64,000 nucleotides of DNA from Pseudomonas sp. MF4836 (lineage in GTDB: Bacteria; Pseudomonadota; Gammaproteobacteria; Pseudomonadales; Pseudomonadaceae). A model generated the notes under the pieces. It worked only from the letters and a program-made list of their open reading frames with translations, did no database searches and had not been told where the DNA came from. Below, piece by piece: positions 1-8,882 of the stretch. Where the stretch lies: assembly GCF_002018875.1 (NCBI RefSeq), contig NZ_MVOL01000001.1, forward strand, positions 124,001 through 188,000, given 5' to 3'. Numbering within the stretch: the stretch's first letter is position 1; every line of letters starts with the position of its first letter. The translations under genes and the position numbers were made by a program.

Positions 1-1
1 C

Positions 2-34
2 CAGGGCGGGGCGAAAAACAAGAACAAAGGCTGA
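2..34 (+). CDS. 3' end of an upstream gene (partial)
   Basis: The first bases read in frame as a Lys/Asn-rich tail (QGGAKNKNKG) ending in TGA. This is typical of the basic C-terminus of an RNA-binding protein, but too little is present to name a family. It could be chance. Confidence 0.25.
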   Translation, partial: QGGAKNKNKG

Positions 35-157
35 GCCGCGATCGGCCCCGGGCATTCACCCTGGGTCAACGCTCCCTGCTCAATGCCTCACAGGCTGCTT
101 TCTCGGGGCGCTGGCTTGTCGTATGTTTGCGGGCTGTTTCCGACATGGAGGTTTCCC

Positions 158-892
158 GTGAGCAAATACCAGCCCCTTGGCGATTATTTCAACGCCCTGC
201 GCACCGACTCAGTGACCCTGACCTTCACCGAGATCGAGAACATGCTGGGTTTCGAATTGCCGGACTACACCCAGACCCATACCGCCTGGATCAATGACCC
301 GCAGCGGCCTCAGGCCAAGCAATGGCTGGACGCAGGCTTTCTTAAAGATCGGGTAGATTTTACCCGCCGCGAAGTGTCGTTTTTTCGGGCCCAGCCCCGG
401 ATACCGAGCCCGGAGCAAGCCGAGCAGGCAGCGCCCGCCGAGGACATCCGTGACCAGGCCCTGGCTGATGAGCAGCAGCGTCAGATCGAACAGGACCCCA
501 GTCTTAGCGCCACTGAGAAACAGCGCCTGATCCGCTCCCGCATCGGCCAAGACCTGTTTCGCCAGCGAGCGCTCCAGATCGAGCCGCGCTGCCGGCTGAC
601 CGGGGTGAGCGCGAAAAACTTCCTTATCGCCAGCCATATCAAGCCCTGGAAAGACTGCAATAACACCGAGCGTCTCGACGGCAATAACGGGCTGATGCTC
701 GCCCCCCACGTCGACCGGCTATTTGACCGGGGCTGGATTTCGTTCGAAGACAGCGGCGAGTTGCGGGTGTCGGCCCAGGCCGCTGAAGTGCTGGGCGCCT
801 GGCACTTGCATGGCGACCTCACGCCCACGCCGTTCAATCCGCAGCAGGCGGTTTACCTGGCCTACCACCGGCGCGAGGTATTCAAGCCCTGA
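158..892 (+). CDS. DUF7662-HNH endonuclease domain protein
   Basis: About 244 residues. The first ~75 residues (starting SKYQPLGDYF, with TLTFTEIENMLG and QAKQWLDAG) match the DUF7662 pattern. The C-terminal part is an HNH_2-type nuclease: C-x2-TG, then ASHIKPW, then DGNNGLMLAPHVDRLFDRGW, carrying the His/Asn/His metal-finger residues. I chose the GTG at 158 because GGAGG lies 6 nt upstream; the ATG at 83 would add an unlikely leader and has no good ribosome site. It probably cuts DNA in the cytoplasm. The family often occurs as an orphan or in restriction-like contexts, and the target here is unknown. A strong hairpin terminator follows, so it is monocistronic. Confidence 0.85.
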   Translation: MSKYQPLGDYFNALRTDSVTLTFTEIENMLGFELPDYTQTHTAWINDPQRPQAKQWLDAGFLKDRVDFTRREVSFFRAQPRIPSPEQAEQAAPAEDIRDQALADEQQRQIEQDPSLSATEKQRLIRSRIGQDLFRQRALQIEPRCRLTGVSAKNFLIASHIKPWKDCNNTERLDGNNGLMLAPHVDRLFDRGWISFEDSGELRVSAQAAEVLGAWHLHGDLTPTPFNPQQAVYLAYHRREVFKP

Positions 893-906
893 GGACGTCC
901 AGTCGT

Positions 907-936
907 AAAAAAGCCCTGGCACTGCAGGGCTTTTTT
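907..936. terminator. Rho-independent terminator, bidirectional
   Basis: Hairpin AGCCCTG / CAGGGCT flanked by an A-run and a T-run, between the convergent HNH and L,D-transpeptidase genes. Confidence 0.85.
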
Positions 937-954
937 GTGGGCGCGCCGGTGGCC

Positions 955-1668
955 TCAACCGCCTTTGGCACTGACGATGCTCGCCACCTGGCGTGGCTGG
1001 CAGTTGAGGTAGGCCGAGGACTTGAGCCAACGCTGGTCGGGGTACCAGGAAAACATGAACTGGCCGTCCTTGAGCTTGTCGATAACCTGGCGGGCCACTT
1101 GCGGGCGCACTGCCGGGCAACCCTGGCTACGGCCGATGCGGCCCTGGCGCTGGCTCCAGAGCGGGTTCACGTAGTCGGCGGCATGAATCACGATGTCGCG
1201 ATCACGGGCCCGGTCGTTGAACCCCGGTTCCAGGCCGTCCATGCGCAGCGAATAACCGTGGCTGCCTTCATAGCTTTCCTGGGTGCGGAACAGGCCCAGG
1301 CTGGACTGATAGCTGCCCAGGCGATTGGAAAACTGCGTGGCGAAATTTTCCCCGGACTTCTGCCCATGGGCCACCAGGTCGCGCAGCACCAGAGTCTTTT
1401 TACGCAGGTCGAAGATCCACAGGCGGCGTGCCGTGGACGGTTGCGAGTAGTCGATGACGGCCAGGTGCCGGGCTTGGCGGGCACCGCTGTTGACCGCGCA
1501 CTGCATGGCGCTCAGGGCGCTTTTGAGGGCTTGTGGATTGAGTTCCGGGGCGGCGTGGGCGAGGCTGTTGAACATCATCGGGCTTGGGGTGCCGACGGCG
1601 AACGCGGGGCTGCAGATGGCCCCCAGGGTCGTCGCTGCCAGGCCCAGGCGGCGCAGAAAAATCAGCAT
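955..1668 (-). CDS. murein L,D-transpeptidase catalytic domain family protein
   Basis: 237 residues with a signal peptide (MLIFLRRLGLAATTLGA..., cleavage near AFA-VG). The C-terminal half carries the YkuD_2-type catalytic centre: HAADYV, then GRIGRSQGCPAV with the nucleophilic Cys. Such periplasmic enzymes act on peptidoglycan tetrapeptide stems, forming 3-3 crosslinks or attaching other groups; which of these applies here cannot be read from sequence. It is transcribed divergently from the second L,D-transpeptidase at 1837, so two envelope-remodelling enzymes share one intergenic region. Confidence 0.9.
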   Translation of the reverse strand: MLIFLRRLGLAATTLGAICSPAFAVGTPSPMMFNSLAHAAPELNPQALKSALSAMQCAVNSGARQARHLAVIDYSQPSTARRLWIFDLRKKTLVLRDLVAHGQKSGENFATQFSNRLGSYQSSLGLFRTQESYEGSHGYSLRMDGLEPGFNDRARDRDIVIHAADYVNPLWSQRQGRIGRSQGCPAVRPQVARQVIDKLKDGQFMFSWYPDQRWLKSSAYLNCQPRQVASIVSAKGG

Positions 1669-1836
1669 GGGAAGCGGTCTGTATAGCGGTCGGTAAAAAG
1701 AGTCCCTACCATTGCGTTGGCTCCTGACATTCTGTGGTTCCCCCGCCAGCGCTTGCTACGCTTGGCCTGCTGGTTCGCGGCAACGGTTGCCGAGGTTGAT
1801 CCGTCCTATGACGGCCATGGATTTGGAGTAAAGCAG

Positions 1837-3408
1837 TTGTTCAAAAAAACCGCATGTTACTTGAGCCTTTGCCTGCTCGCTGCGCCATTGGTCGCGACCG
1901 CCGACGAACCGATAGTCGATCCCACCAGCCCCGTGCAGTCGGCATTCACCCAGTTATCCCTCGCGTGCCCGGCCCTGGCTGTGCAGATGGACGGGCCGAC
2001 CCGAAGCCTGTTGCAGGCGTTTTACCAGCAACACAATGACCTTGAAATCTGGTCCGCCGACGGACGCGTGGCGGCCTTGCAGGCACAATTGCAGCAGTTG
2101 GCCGATGACGGCCTCGACCCGGCCAGCTACCCGTTGCCGGCGGATGCGGCGACCCCCGGTGCGTGGTGTGCCGAACTCGATACCAGCCGGCAATATCTCA
2201 AGGCCCTGCAGGACCTGCACTACGGCCGTTTGTCGCAGGCGCGTTTCGAGCCGCTGTGGCACGCCAGCCAGGCGCCCGCCGAGCGTGAGGCCGAGCTCCT
2301 GGCGCTGGCTGCTCCGGGGCTTGCGGACCTTGCCAGCGCATTCCAGCAGGCGCGCCCGGGCATCGAGCTTTATCAGCGCCTGCGCCAGCTGTATGCCGAG
2401 CAGCGCCAGCAGCCGCTGCCCCAGTGGCAGCCCCTGGCCAGCGGGCCGTTGTTGCGCCCGGACATGCAGGACGCGCGGGTTCCCGCGTTGGCCCAGCGGC
2501 TGTTCAGCGAGGGCTACCTGAGCAGCCCCCTGGCCACGGACGATAACGCCTATGGCCCGGAGCTGGTAAACGCGGTCAAGAGTTTCCAGCTCAACCATTC
2601 GCTGCAGGCCGACGGGGTTGTCGGGCAGGGCACCTTGAATGAACTGAACATCAGCCCTGCCGTGCGCCGTGGGCAATTGCGGGTCAACCTCGAGCGGTTT
2701 CGCTGGCTGGCCCAGGACCTGGAGCCCACCAGCCTGCTGGTGAACGTCGCCGCGGCGCAGTTGAGCGTGTACCAGGATGGCGTGCCGGTATGGCAGACCC
2801 GGACCCAGGTCGGACGGGCCGAGCGCCAGACGCCGCTGCTCAAGTCCCGGGTTACGCGCCTGACCCTGAACCCGACCTGGACCGTGCCGCCGACCATTCT
2901 GCGCGAAGACAAGCTGCCGCAGATCCGTCGCGACCAGACCTTCCTCAGCCGGCAGAACCTGCAGGTGCTGGACAGCGAAGGGCACCCCCTGGCCGCGGAC
3001 CAGATCGACTGGGACAACCCGGGCAATATCCTCTTGCGCCAGGACGCCGGGCCGCGCAACCCGCTGGGGAAAATGGCGGTGCGCTTTCCCAACCCGTTTT
3101 CGGTGTACTTGCACGACACCCCGAGCCAGGCACTGTTCAGCAAAGGGCCGCGGGCCTTCAGCTCGGGCTGTGTGCGGGTCGAGCAGGTCATGCAGTTGCG
3201 TGATTGGCTGCTGAGCCCGGCCGAACGGGCGCGTACCGATGAGTTGCTGGCGACCGGCCTGACTCATGAGTTCCGCCTGGCCAAGCCGGTGCCGATCCTG
3301 CTCACCTATTGGACGGCGCAGGCCGACAGCTATGGCCAACTGCTGTATGCCCCGGATATCTACGGGCGGGATGCGGCGCTGCTGGCGGCCCTGGGCGGTA
3401 AACCCTGA
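1837..3408 (+). CDS. L,D-transpeptidase family protein (YcbB/LdtD type)
   Basis: About 523 residues. I chose the TTG at 1837 because GGAG lies 8 nt upstream and the product then begins with a clean signal peptide (MFKKTACYLSLCLLAAPLVA). Order: scaffold domain; a peptidoglycan-binding segment (YGPELVNAVKSFQ, LQADGVVGQGTLNEL); and a YkuD catalytic domain ending HDTPSQALF and SSGCVRVE with the active-site Cys. The long insert between the His and Cys motifs and the overall length are typical of the LdtD/YcbB group, which makes 3-3 crosslinks and bypasses penicillin-binding proteins under beta-lactam stress. The role in this strain is inferred from the family. Confidence 0.92.
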   Translation: MFKKTACYLSLCLLAAPLVATADEPIVDPTSPVQSAFTQLSLACPALAVQMDGPTRSLLQAFYQQHNDLEIWSADGRVAALQAQLQQLADDGLDPASYPLPADAATPGAWCAELDTSRQYLKALQDLHYGRLSQARFEPLWHASQAPAEREAELLALAAPGLADLASAFQQARPGIELYQRLRQLYAEQRQQPLPQWQPLASGPLLRPDMQDARVPALAQRLFSEGYLSSPLATDDNAYGPELVNAVKSFQLNHSLQADGVVGQGTLNELNISPAVRRGQLRVNLERFRWLAQDLEPTSLLVNVAAAQLSVYQDGVPVWQTRTQVGRAERQTPLLKSRVTRLTLNPTWTVPPTILREDKLPQIRRDQTFLSRQNLQVLDSEGHPLAADQIDWDNPGNILLRQDAGPRNPLGKMAVRFPNPFSVYLHDTPSQALFSKGPRAFSSGCVRVEQVMQLRDWLLSPAERARTDELLATGLTHEFRLAKPVPILLTYWTAQADSYGQLLYAPDIYGRDAALLAALGGKP

Positions 3409-3496
3409 AGGCTCAACTTGCGGAGCGGGGTTGATAACGGGTGTAATGTTGTTTTGGCATCACCCAGTCAATTCATCGCTTCGCAAGGAAACGGAC

Positions 3497-3946
3497 ATGA
3501 AATTATTTGCACCGACGCTTCTCCTTTTGGTCTGCGCGTCGGCCAGTGCCGCAACAGGGGAGTGGCAATCGGGTTGGGGTCAGGGCAAGACAGAGTTTTT
3601 CGCGGGGGATGAAAGCACCAGTTACTTGAACTTTGCCTGTGACGCCGACGATGAAATGAGCCCGGTCAGCGGCTCGGCAACCATCGCCGGCCAATCGTTC
3701 TACTCCCACAACGACAAGGGCGGCTTCGACGTGATCGTCGACGGCGTCGAGTACAGCAACCCGTTCTACGTTGAGTGCAATGCGTGCTCGGGGTACTTCC
3801 CGGAGTTCTGGGCGGCCATGCGCAAGGCGAAAAAGATCGAGCTCAAGGCCGGCGCCCTGACCAGCTCGGTGCCGACCAAAGGCCTGAGCAAACTGCTCAA
3901 ACCCTACAACTCGAAAGAAAACCCATGTGGCACCGGGGCCTGGTAA
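3497..3946 (+). CDS. secreted hypothetical protein
   Basis: 149 residues with a signal peptide (MKLFAPTLLLLVCASASAA). An AAGGA site precedes the ATG at 3497, so an upstream in-frame extension can be discarded. The mature part has three or four Cys residues (FACDADDE, YVECNACSGYF, NPCGTG), suggesting periplasmic disulphides. I do not recognise the family. A terminator follows directly. Confidence 0.8.
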   Translation: MKLFAPTLLLLVCASASAATGEWQSGWGQGKTEFFAGDESTSYLNFACDADDEMSPVSGSATIAGQSFYSHNDKGGFDVIVDGVEYSNPFYVECNACSGYFPEFWAAMRKAKKIELKAGALTSSVPTKGLSKLLKPYNSKENPCGTGAW

Positions 3947-3964
3947 TTCCCCCCGAAGCTGATC

Positions 3965-3990
3965 AGCCCCGCCTAAGTGCGGGGCTTTTT
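3965..3990. terminator. Rho-independent terminator
   Basis: AGCCCCGC / GCGGGGCT hairpin followed by TTTTT, just downstream of the secreted protein gene and overlapping the stop region of the convergent gene. Confidence 0.85.
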
Positions 3991-4561
3991 ATTGCTCGGC
4001 GTCGCACTCGACATCGCCCGCGCCCATATGCTCGAAACCCGTCAGCGTGATTGAGGTCGAGCCCGGTGAACCATCACCCAGGGGCGATGCGGGCGACGAC
4101 TCGATGTGCGCGGTCATGATGTTTTCCGGCAGGCCGCCTTCGGGTGGTGCGGAGCCTTCGGTATCGGGCAAGCCAAAGGCCTGGCGCACCTGGGCGGCGT
4201 CGAGTGTGCCCTTGAGGGTCAGGGTCAGTTGCTGCAACTCCCCGTGTTCCCAGGTCAGCTCGACGTCCGTCGCCAGCGGGTGGACCCTGCTGGCCAGGCG
4301 CGGGGGAAACGCCGGGCCTTCGTCGTAGCGATCTGTGTCGTGGCACGGCCCGGTCGGCGCCTGATAATGGCTCAAGGCGCAATTGAAGCGCGGGTCGCGG
4401 TGGCCCAGGGTCTTCTCCAGGTAACAGCCCAACTCGCCGGAACTCATGCGTGGCCAGGCCAGCACATTGAGGTTCGGTGCCTGCAACTCGGCCCCCGGAG
4501 CCTGGCCGGCAAAGGCCAGTAGCAAGCCGAGAAGCATGAGACGGGGGTGGCGGTTGAGCAT
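3989..4561 (-). CDS. secreted hypothetical protein
   Basis: 190 residues with an N-terminal signal peptide (RLMLLGLLLAFAGQAPGA). The mature part contains four Cys residues, including LGCYLEK, FNCALSHY and GPCHDTD, and ends in an acidic tail. No recognised domain. Likely periplasmic. It is convergent with the gene at 3497 across the terminator and lies downstream of the MFS gene on the same strand, about 110 nt away, so it may be partly co-transcribed with it. Confidence 0.7.
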   Translation of the reverse strand: MLNRHPRLMLLGLLLAFAGQAPGAELQAPNLNVLAWPRMSSGELGCYLEKTLGHRDPRFNCALSHYQAPTGPCHDTDRYDEGPAFPPRLASRVHPLATDVELTWEHGELQQLTLTLKGTLDAAQVRQAFGLPDTEGSAPPEGGLPENIMTAHIESSPASPLGDGSPGSTSITLTGFEHMGAGDVECDAEQ

Positions 4562-4670
4562 TTTTCGGGTACCTGGACGAGGGGCTGGGCGGTGGCCAAA
4601 AGCAGGCGAGACGATACGCGAGTCCTGAGGGCTCGGTCAGCTCCCCCGAAGACAAAATACGCATCCGCCC

Positions 4671-6104
4671 TTATCGAGGGCGTCGGCGTGGCTGCGCCGC
4701 CCGCGCCATGACCTTGCCCCAGACCAGCGCCGCGAACAGCGAAAGCCCCGCCGCGGCCCACAGTGCCGCCGACAGGCCGGTCGTAAAGGATGGAAGAGCC
4801 GTCGCCAGCGAACCGAAGATCGCGACGCCCAGGGCTGCCCCGGTTTGCCGCGCAGTGTTCAAGGTCGCGGCTGCCACGCCGGCCGCCTGGGGCGCCACGG
4901 CCTCCATGGCAGGCGCGGTGGCCGCCGGCGAAATGAAGCCCGAGGCCAGGCCGATGGCGATCATCGAGAGCAGGTTCGGCAGGCTTCCCCCCTGCATCAA
5001 CCCCAGCGCCCCCATGGCATACAGCACAAACGCCGCGCACATCGGCCAGCGCGTACCGCAGGCCCGAACGACGCGGTGTGAGAGCAGGCTGGCCAGCGCG
5101 ACCATTGCGGTCAATGGCACAAAGGCCAGCCCGGCGTGCAGCGGCGAATAGCCCCGGATTTGCTGGAAGTCGAGGCTGGTGACAAAGAACAGGCCGTAAA
5201 ACACTAGGGCCGACAGCGCGGACACCAGGGTCGAGCCGGCGAATATCGGTTGCCGAAACAGCGCCAGGGGCAGCATGGCATGGGGCGAACGGGCCTCGAT
5301 CCAGACAAAGGCCAGGCCGGCCACGAGGGCAATGGCCGCGCCCGAGAGTATCAGGGGCGACGTCCAGCCCGGCGCCTGGCCTTCGATCAACACCCCGATC
5401 AGCGCGGCCAGGGCGACGCTGGCAGCGAGCTGGCCCGGCCAGTCGAAGCGCACGTTCTGCGGCGCCTGCGGATCGGCCAGCAGGCGCCAGGCCAGTACCA
5501 CGCCACATATGCCCAGGGGCAGGTTGACGAAGAAAATACTGCGCCACCCCAGCCACTGGGTCAGCGCCCCGCCAATCAGCGGTCCGGCCGCCATCGCAAT
5601 ACCGCCGCAACTGGCCCATAGGCCGATGGCGCGCGCCCGTTGTTGCGGGCCGGGGCAGGCTTGATGAATCAACTTCAGGGAGCAAGGCACCAGCAGCGCC
5701 GCGCCAAGGCCTTGGGCGACACGCGCCGCGATCAGCATCCCCGGGCTTGCGGCAACCCCGCAGGCCAGCGAGGCGCAGGTGAATAGCAGCAGCCCGACCA
5801 GGTACAGCTTGCGCGCGCCCCAGCGATCACCCAGGGCGCCACCCGTCAGCAGGGCGCTGGCGAATGCCAGGGTGTAGGCACTGATGACCCACTGCAAGCC
5901 GCTGACCGTCACGTCGAGCCCGAGCGCCATGCTTTGCAGGGCGACGTTGACCACCGAGGTGTCGAGCATGATCAGCGCGTAGCTGAGGCTGGTGGCCAGC
6001 AACACCTGGCGCTGCTGGGCAGGCACGGGGATGGCGGTCTGTATTGCGGACGCAGGCGTATGGCGCGCGCGGTGCAGGAGCGGGGTATCAGTCGGGGCAA
6101 CCAT
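4671..6104 (-). CDS. MFS drug transporter, DHA2 (EmrB/QacA) family
   Basis: About 477 residues, hydrophobic throughout with the 14-helix DHA2 layout. Motif C-like and antiporter features are visible early (LDTSVVNVALQSM, WVISAYTLAFASALLTGGALGDRWG). Inner-membrane proton-coupled export of drugs or metabolites is expected; the substrate is unknown. I prefer the ATG at 6104, which gives a short cytoplasmic N-terminus, over the start at 6176 that would run into the neighbour's promoter. It is divergent from an ArsR-type regulator at 6229, the usual layout for a locally controlled efflux pump. Confidence 0.85.
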   Translation of the reverse strand: MVAPTDTPLLHRARHTPASAIQTAIPVPAQQRQVLLATSLSYALIMLDTSVVNVALQSMALGLDVTVSGLQWVISAYTLAFASALLTGGALGDRWGARKLYLVGLLLFTCASLACGVAASPGMLIAARVAQGLGAALLVPCSLKLIHQACPGPQQRARAIGLWASCGGIAMAAGPLIGGALTQWLGWRSIFFVNLPLGICGVVLAWRLLADPQAPQNVRFDWPGQLAASVALAALIGVLIEGQAPGWTSPLILSGAAIALVAGLAFVWIEARSPHAMLPLALFRQPIFAGSTLVSALSALVFYGLFFVTSLDFQQIRGYSPLHAGLAFVPLTAMVALASLLSHRVVRACGTRWPMCAAFVLYAMGALGLMQGGSLPNLLSMIAIGLASGFISPAATAPAMEAVAPQAAGVAAATLNTARQTGAALGVAIFGSLATALPSFTTGLSAALWAAAGLSLFAALVWGKVMARAAQPRRRPR

Positions 6105-6228
6105 GGGCAGGATCCGGTACGGGGGGGGCGGCTTGCAGTCTAAGTACCCAGGACTGCCGGACGTTTCGTCACGCATCGAAGTGTCCGGGCAGGGTTCGGG
6201 CTACCATGGCCACCCCTGGAGACCGACC

Positions 6229-6951
6229 ATGCCTGTGAACCCGACCCTTGCTTCCACTGCCTTCCTGATGGCCGACCCGGCCCGTGCGGCCATGCTGATG
6301 GCGTTGGTGGGCGGGCAGGCACTCCCGGCTGGCGAGTTGGCCTATGTGGCGGGCATCACCGCGCAGACTGCCAGCAGCCACCTGGCCAAGCTGCTGGGCG
6401 GAGGTTTGCTGGCGGTCGAGACCCAGGGACGGCATCGCCTGTTTCGCCTGGCCAGTCCCGAAGTGGCCATCGCCCTGGAAAGCCTGGCGGCGGTCACCCC
6501 GGTCCGCGACATCCGTTCGCTGGCCCCGGGGCGCCACGCCCGAGACCTGGGTTTTGCCCGCTGTTGCTACGATCACCTGGCGGGGCAGTTGGGCGTCGCC
6601 ATGACCCAGGCGCTGCAGGCCCGAGGGGTCATCGAACCTGGGCCAGACCAGCAGTTCCTGATCACCGCTTCAGGCCAGGCCTGGTTGGCCGAATTGGGGC
6701 TGGACGTCACGCAGGTCAAAGCCAGCCGCCGTGGCCTGGCTCGGCAATGCCTGGATTGGACCGAGCGCGAACACCACCTGGCCGGGCCGCTCGGGGTGCA
6801 GTTGCTGAACCTGCTGTGCGCCAGGGGCTGGCTGCGCCGGGTGAAAGCCTCCCGGGCGATCCAGGTCACGCCCGAGGGCTGGGTCGGGTTGAAGGAGCAG
6901 TTCGGAGTCGATCAACAATCCCTTGAGACTCCGCGGCTGCCTGCGGATTGA
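6229..6951 (+). CDS. ArsR-family winged-helix transcriptional regulator
   Basis: 240 residues. The N-terminal ~80 residues form an ArsR-like winged helix (DPARAAMLMALVGG, AQTASSHLAKLLGGGLL, RHRLFRLA). A longer C-terminal part, with a Cys-Cys pair (FARCCYDH) and a second wHTH-like tail, is typical of the larger ArsR group next to transporters. The ATG at 6229 has GGAGA 6 nt upstream. It probably represses the divergent DHA2 exporter; the ligand is unknown. Confidence 0.85.
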   Translation: MPVNPTLASTAFLMADPARAAMLMALVGGQALPAGELAYVAGITAQTASSHLAKLLGGGLLAVETQGRHRLFRLASPEVAIALESLAAVTPVRDIRSLAPGRHARDLGFARCCYDHLAGQLGVAMTQALQARGVIEPGPDQQFLITASGQAWLAELGLDVTQVKASRRGLARQCLDWTEREHHLAGPLGVQLLNLLCARGWLRRVKASRAIQVTPEGWVGLKEQFGVDQQSLETPRLPAD

Positions 6952-6968
6952 ACCTGCTCCGGCTGGGG

Positions 6969-7319
6969 TTATTCGCTGAATTGGAAGTCGAGCCAGCGAT
7001 CCAGTTCGTTGAGGGTGTGGTGAGGCCTGTCAGGGATTCTCTCGAGTTTTGCAGCGATTATGTCTCGGTTTGAATCAGACAGCTCATAGCCGCGGGTTCT
7101 AAGGAAGTAATCGATGTAGTCCTCTATTTCCAGTGCCTCGGTGGATGAAACGAACACCTTGAAGAGCGCGCCCTGGTATTGCTTGCCATCGTCACGATTC
7201 CCGCCCAACACATCACCTCTAGGTTCTTGAAAGGGAAGTCGATTCCCTGTTTTAAGTATAGATCTGCTGCGAATCCGCCAAGGGGCCGGGCCGGTAAAAG
7301 TGGACGCTGGATCCGCCAT
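6969..7319 (-). CDS. hypothetical protein
   Basis: 116 residues, acidic C-terminus (ALEIEDYIDYFLRTRGYELSD, then LDRWLDFQFSE). No family recognised. The ribosome site is weak and the N-terminal 40 residues are basic and low in structure, so the true start may be internal. It could also be the remnant of a larger gene. Confidence 0.45.
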   Translation of the reverse strand: MADPASTFTGPAPWRIRSRSILKTGNRLPFQEPRGDVLGGNRDDGKQYQGALFKVFVSSTEALEIEDYIDYFLRTRGYELSDSNRDIIAAKLERIPDRPHHTLNELDRWLDFQFSE

Positions 7320-7408
7320 TTCATAGGGGGCAAAGCTGTACCTGGAAATGGCTTAAGATCAGCGACCGCTGGAATGACTCCTCTCGATCAAAACAGGACG
7401 CGACTTCT

Positions 7409-7774
7409 ATGGATAAGGCCTTTTCTCAACTCGGCGAACGTTTGCACAACCGCCGGTTCTCGGTGGCGGACAACACCCAGGGGCTCTCCGGGGCCGGCAC
7501 GGTGTTTCATTACCTGGTCGAGGGCAACGCCATTTCGAGCACTTACCAGGGCGGCCGGATCCACCTGGGGCATCAGGTCGGACGCGTGACCGGCCCGGAT
7601 ACCCTTGAGCTTCTCTTTCATTGCCTGACGACGGAAGGCGAGATTCTGGCCGGCTGGTCCCGGGGGACGGTCGGCGTTGATCAGGCCGGGCGCACCACGC
7701 TGGCCTTCACCTGGGGTTGGTTGTCGGGCGCGACGGGAGGAGGGGAGTCCAGCTACGTGGAGCTGGTTCCCTAG
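7409..7774 (+). CDS. small conserved protein of the group often labelled 'n-acetylglutamate synthase'
   Basis: 121 residues. The pattern FHYLVEGNAISSTYQGGRIHLGHQVG ... LLFHCLTTEGEILAGWSR ... is the beta-rich repeat layout of a small conserved family found across bacteria. That family is commonly mislabelled N-acetylglutamate synthase. It has no acetyltransferase motif, and its function is unknown. A CGCCTGAG/CTCAGGCG hairpin at 7788-7805 follows. Confidence 0.7.
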   Translation: MDKAFSQLGERLHNRRFSVADNTQGLSGAGTVFHYLVEGNAISSTYQGGRIHLGHQVGRVTGPDTLELLFHCLTTEGEILAGWSRGTVGVDQAGRTTLAFTWGWLSGATGGGESSYVELVP

Positions 7775-7921
7775 CGGCTGAAAAACGCCTGAGCACTCAG
7801 GCGTCAGCAACAAGGGGGCACCCGGGGAGTAGTACATTTGTGCTATTGGGGCAACTGGCCAGTCTGCTTAGACTTCCGGCCAGTCTCAAAGGTCGAGACT
7901 ATCCCCTTCAAGGATCTGTAA

Positions 7922-8287
7922 ATGAAAAAGTGCATCACCCTTGCTGTGCTCGTTTCTGCCTCACTGTTGTTGCACGGCTGCGCCGCCCTGGACTACAACT
8001 CCGGGACGCAGGTGTCGTCGCAGCAACTTGCCCAGTTCCAGAAAGGCAAGACTACTCAGCAGCAAGTGACTGCCGCCATTGGCCATCCACCGAAGAAGTC
8101 TGAAGTGGGTGGCAAGGAAATCTGGACTTATCCCTACACCAAAATCGCGGCCCTTCCGTTTGCCCCCAACGTCAACGAGAGCACCATTTTCGAATGGTCG
8201 TCCAAAGGCGTGCTGCTGGACGTCTACAAGGGCGGTGGCACGCCAGGTCAGTCGGGCAACGCGCTGTTGGATGCAGCCGGGATGTAA
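7922..8287 (+). CDS. SmpA/OmlA (BamE)-like lipoprotein
   Basis: 121 residues. Lipoprotein signal with lipobox LLHGC (Cys about residue 19). It is followed by the BamE-like fold signature QLAQFQKGKTTQQQVTAAIG, then KEIWTYPYTK. It should be anchored in the outer membrane. It lacks the wider bam context, so it is a BamE-like paralogue rather than BamE itself. A strong terminator follows. Confidence 0.8.
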   Translation: MKKCITLAVLVSASLLLHGCAALDYNSGTQVSSQQLAQFQKGKTTQQQVTAAIGHPPKKSEVGGKEIWTYPYTKIAALPFAPNVNESTIFEWSSKGVLLDVYKGGGTPGQSGNALLDAAGM

Positions 8288-8303
8288 TAGCTTGCGCCAC
8301 AAC

Positions 8304-8332
8304 AAAAAGCCCAGCTTATCGCTGGGCTTTTT
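8304..8332. terminator. Rho-independent terminator
   Basis: AAAAAGCCCAGC / GCTGGGCTTTTT hairpin immediately after the lipoprotein gene. Confidence 0.85.
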
Positions 8333-8442
8333 GCATCCAGGGCCGGTGCCTGTGACTTCCGAGATTCACCCTCGGGCGTTGCGCCAGGCTTCCTTCTGCC
8401 ATCAGCAAAGCGTGGCGCGACTCGAGCCCCCGCCAGTGCTGC

Positions 8443-8682
8443 TTACTTCTTCTTGGCCTGGGCCTCTGCGGCAAGGCACTCAAGGGCAAACTGCTCGGTG
8501 TACGTCATCTGAATGGCACTGGTCTCGCCCTTGACGGTCCTTTCGCCATCCAGGATGTAGCGAATGCGCTTGTCGGTCACGCCAATACGTTTCGCGATCC
8601 ATGAAGGGGTCTGGCCGATGCGCGAAATCAGCTTGTCGGCATAGTCGGTGGAAGGGTTATAGCGCTCTGCGTTGGGTGTCAT
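8443..8682 (-). CDS. small HTH-like DNA-binding protein
   Basis: About 79 residues from the ATG at 8682. The segment YADKLISRIGQTPSWIAKRIGVTDKRIRYILDG reads as a helix-turn-helix with a recognition helix, followed by a Lys-rich end. Probably a small phage-like or orphan regulator; the target is unknown. Confidence 0.6.
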   Translation of the reverse strand: MTPNAERYNPSTDYADKLISRIGQTPSWIAKRIGVTDKRIRYILDGERTVKGETSAIQMTYTEQFALECLAAEAQAKKK

Positions 8683-8882
8683 GTGACGTCCGGATAAAGG
8701 TGGGTCTGTGATGCGTTGGTGGATACGGGACACGGTGCGCCATTTTCCGGGTGATGTCGCGGTTTGAATGGAATGACGCCACGGGTTGTGTGTCGATAAC
8801 GGCTTGGCACGGACCTGCCCCCCAAAGTGATGGCTGTGACCAATGAAAGATTTGGTTTTATGATGACCGCCTTTTGATCAGG

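Noticed and set aside
1954..3339. 461-codon minus-strand frame opposite the LdtD-like gene
   Set aside because: Shadow of a gene with clear signal peptide and catalytic motifs on the plus strand.
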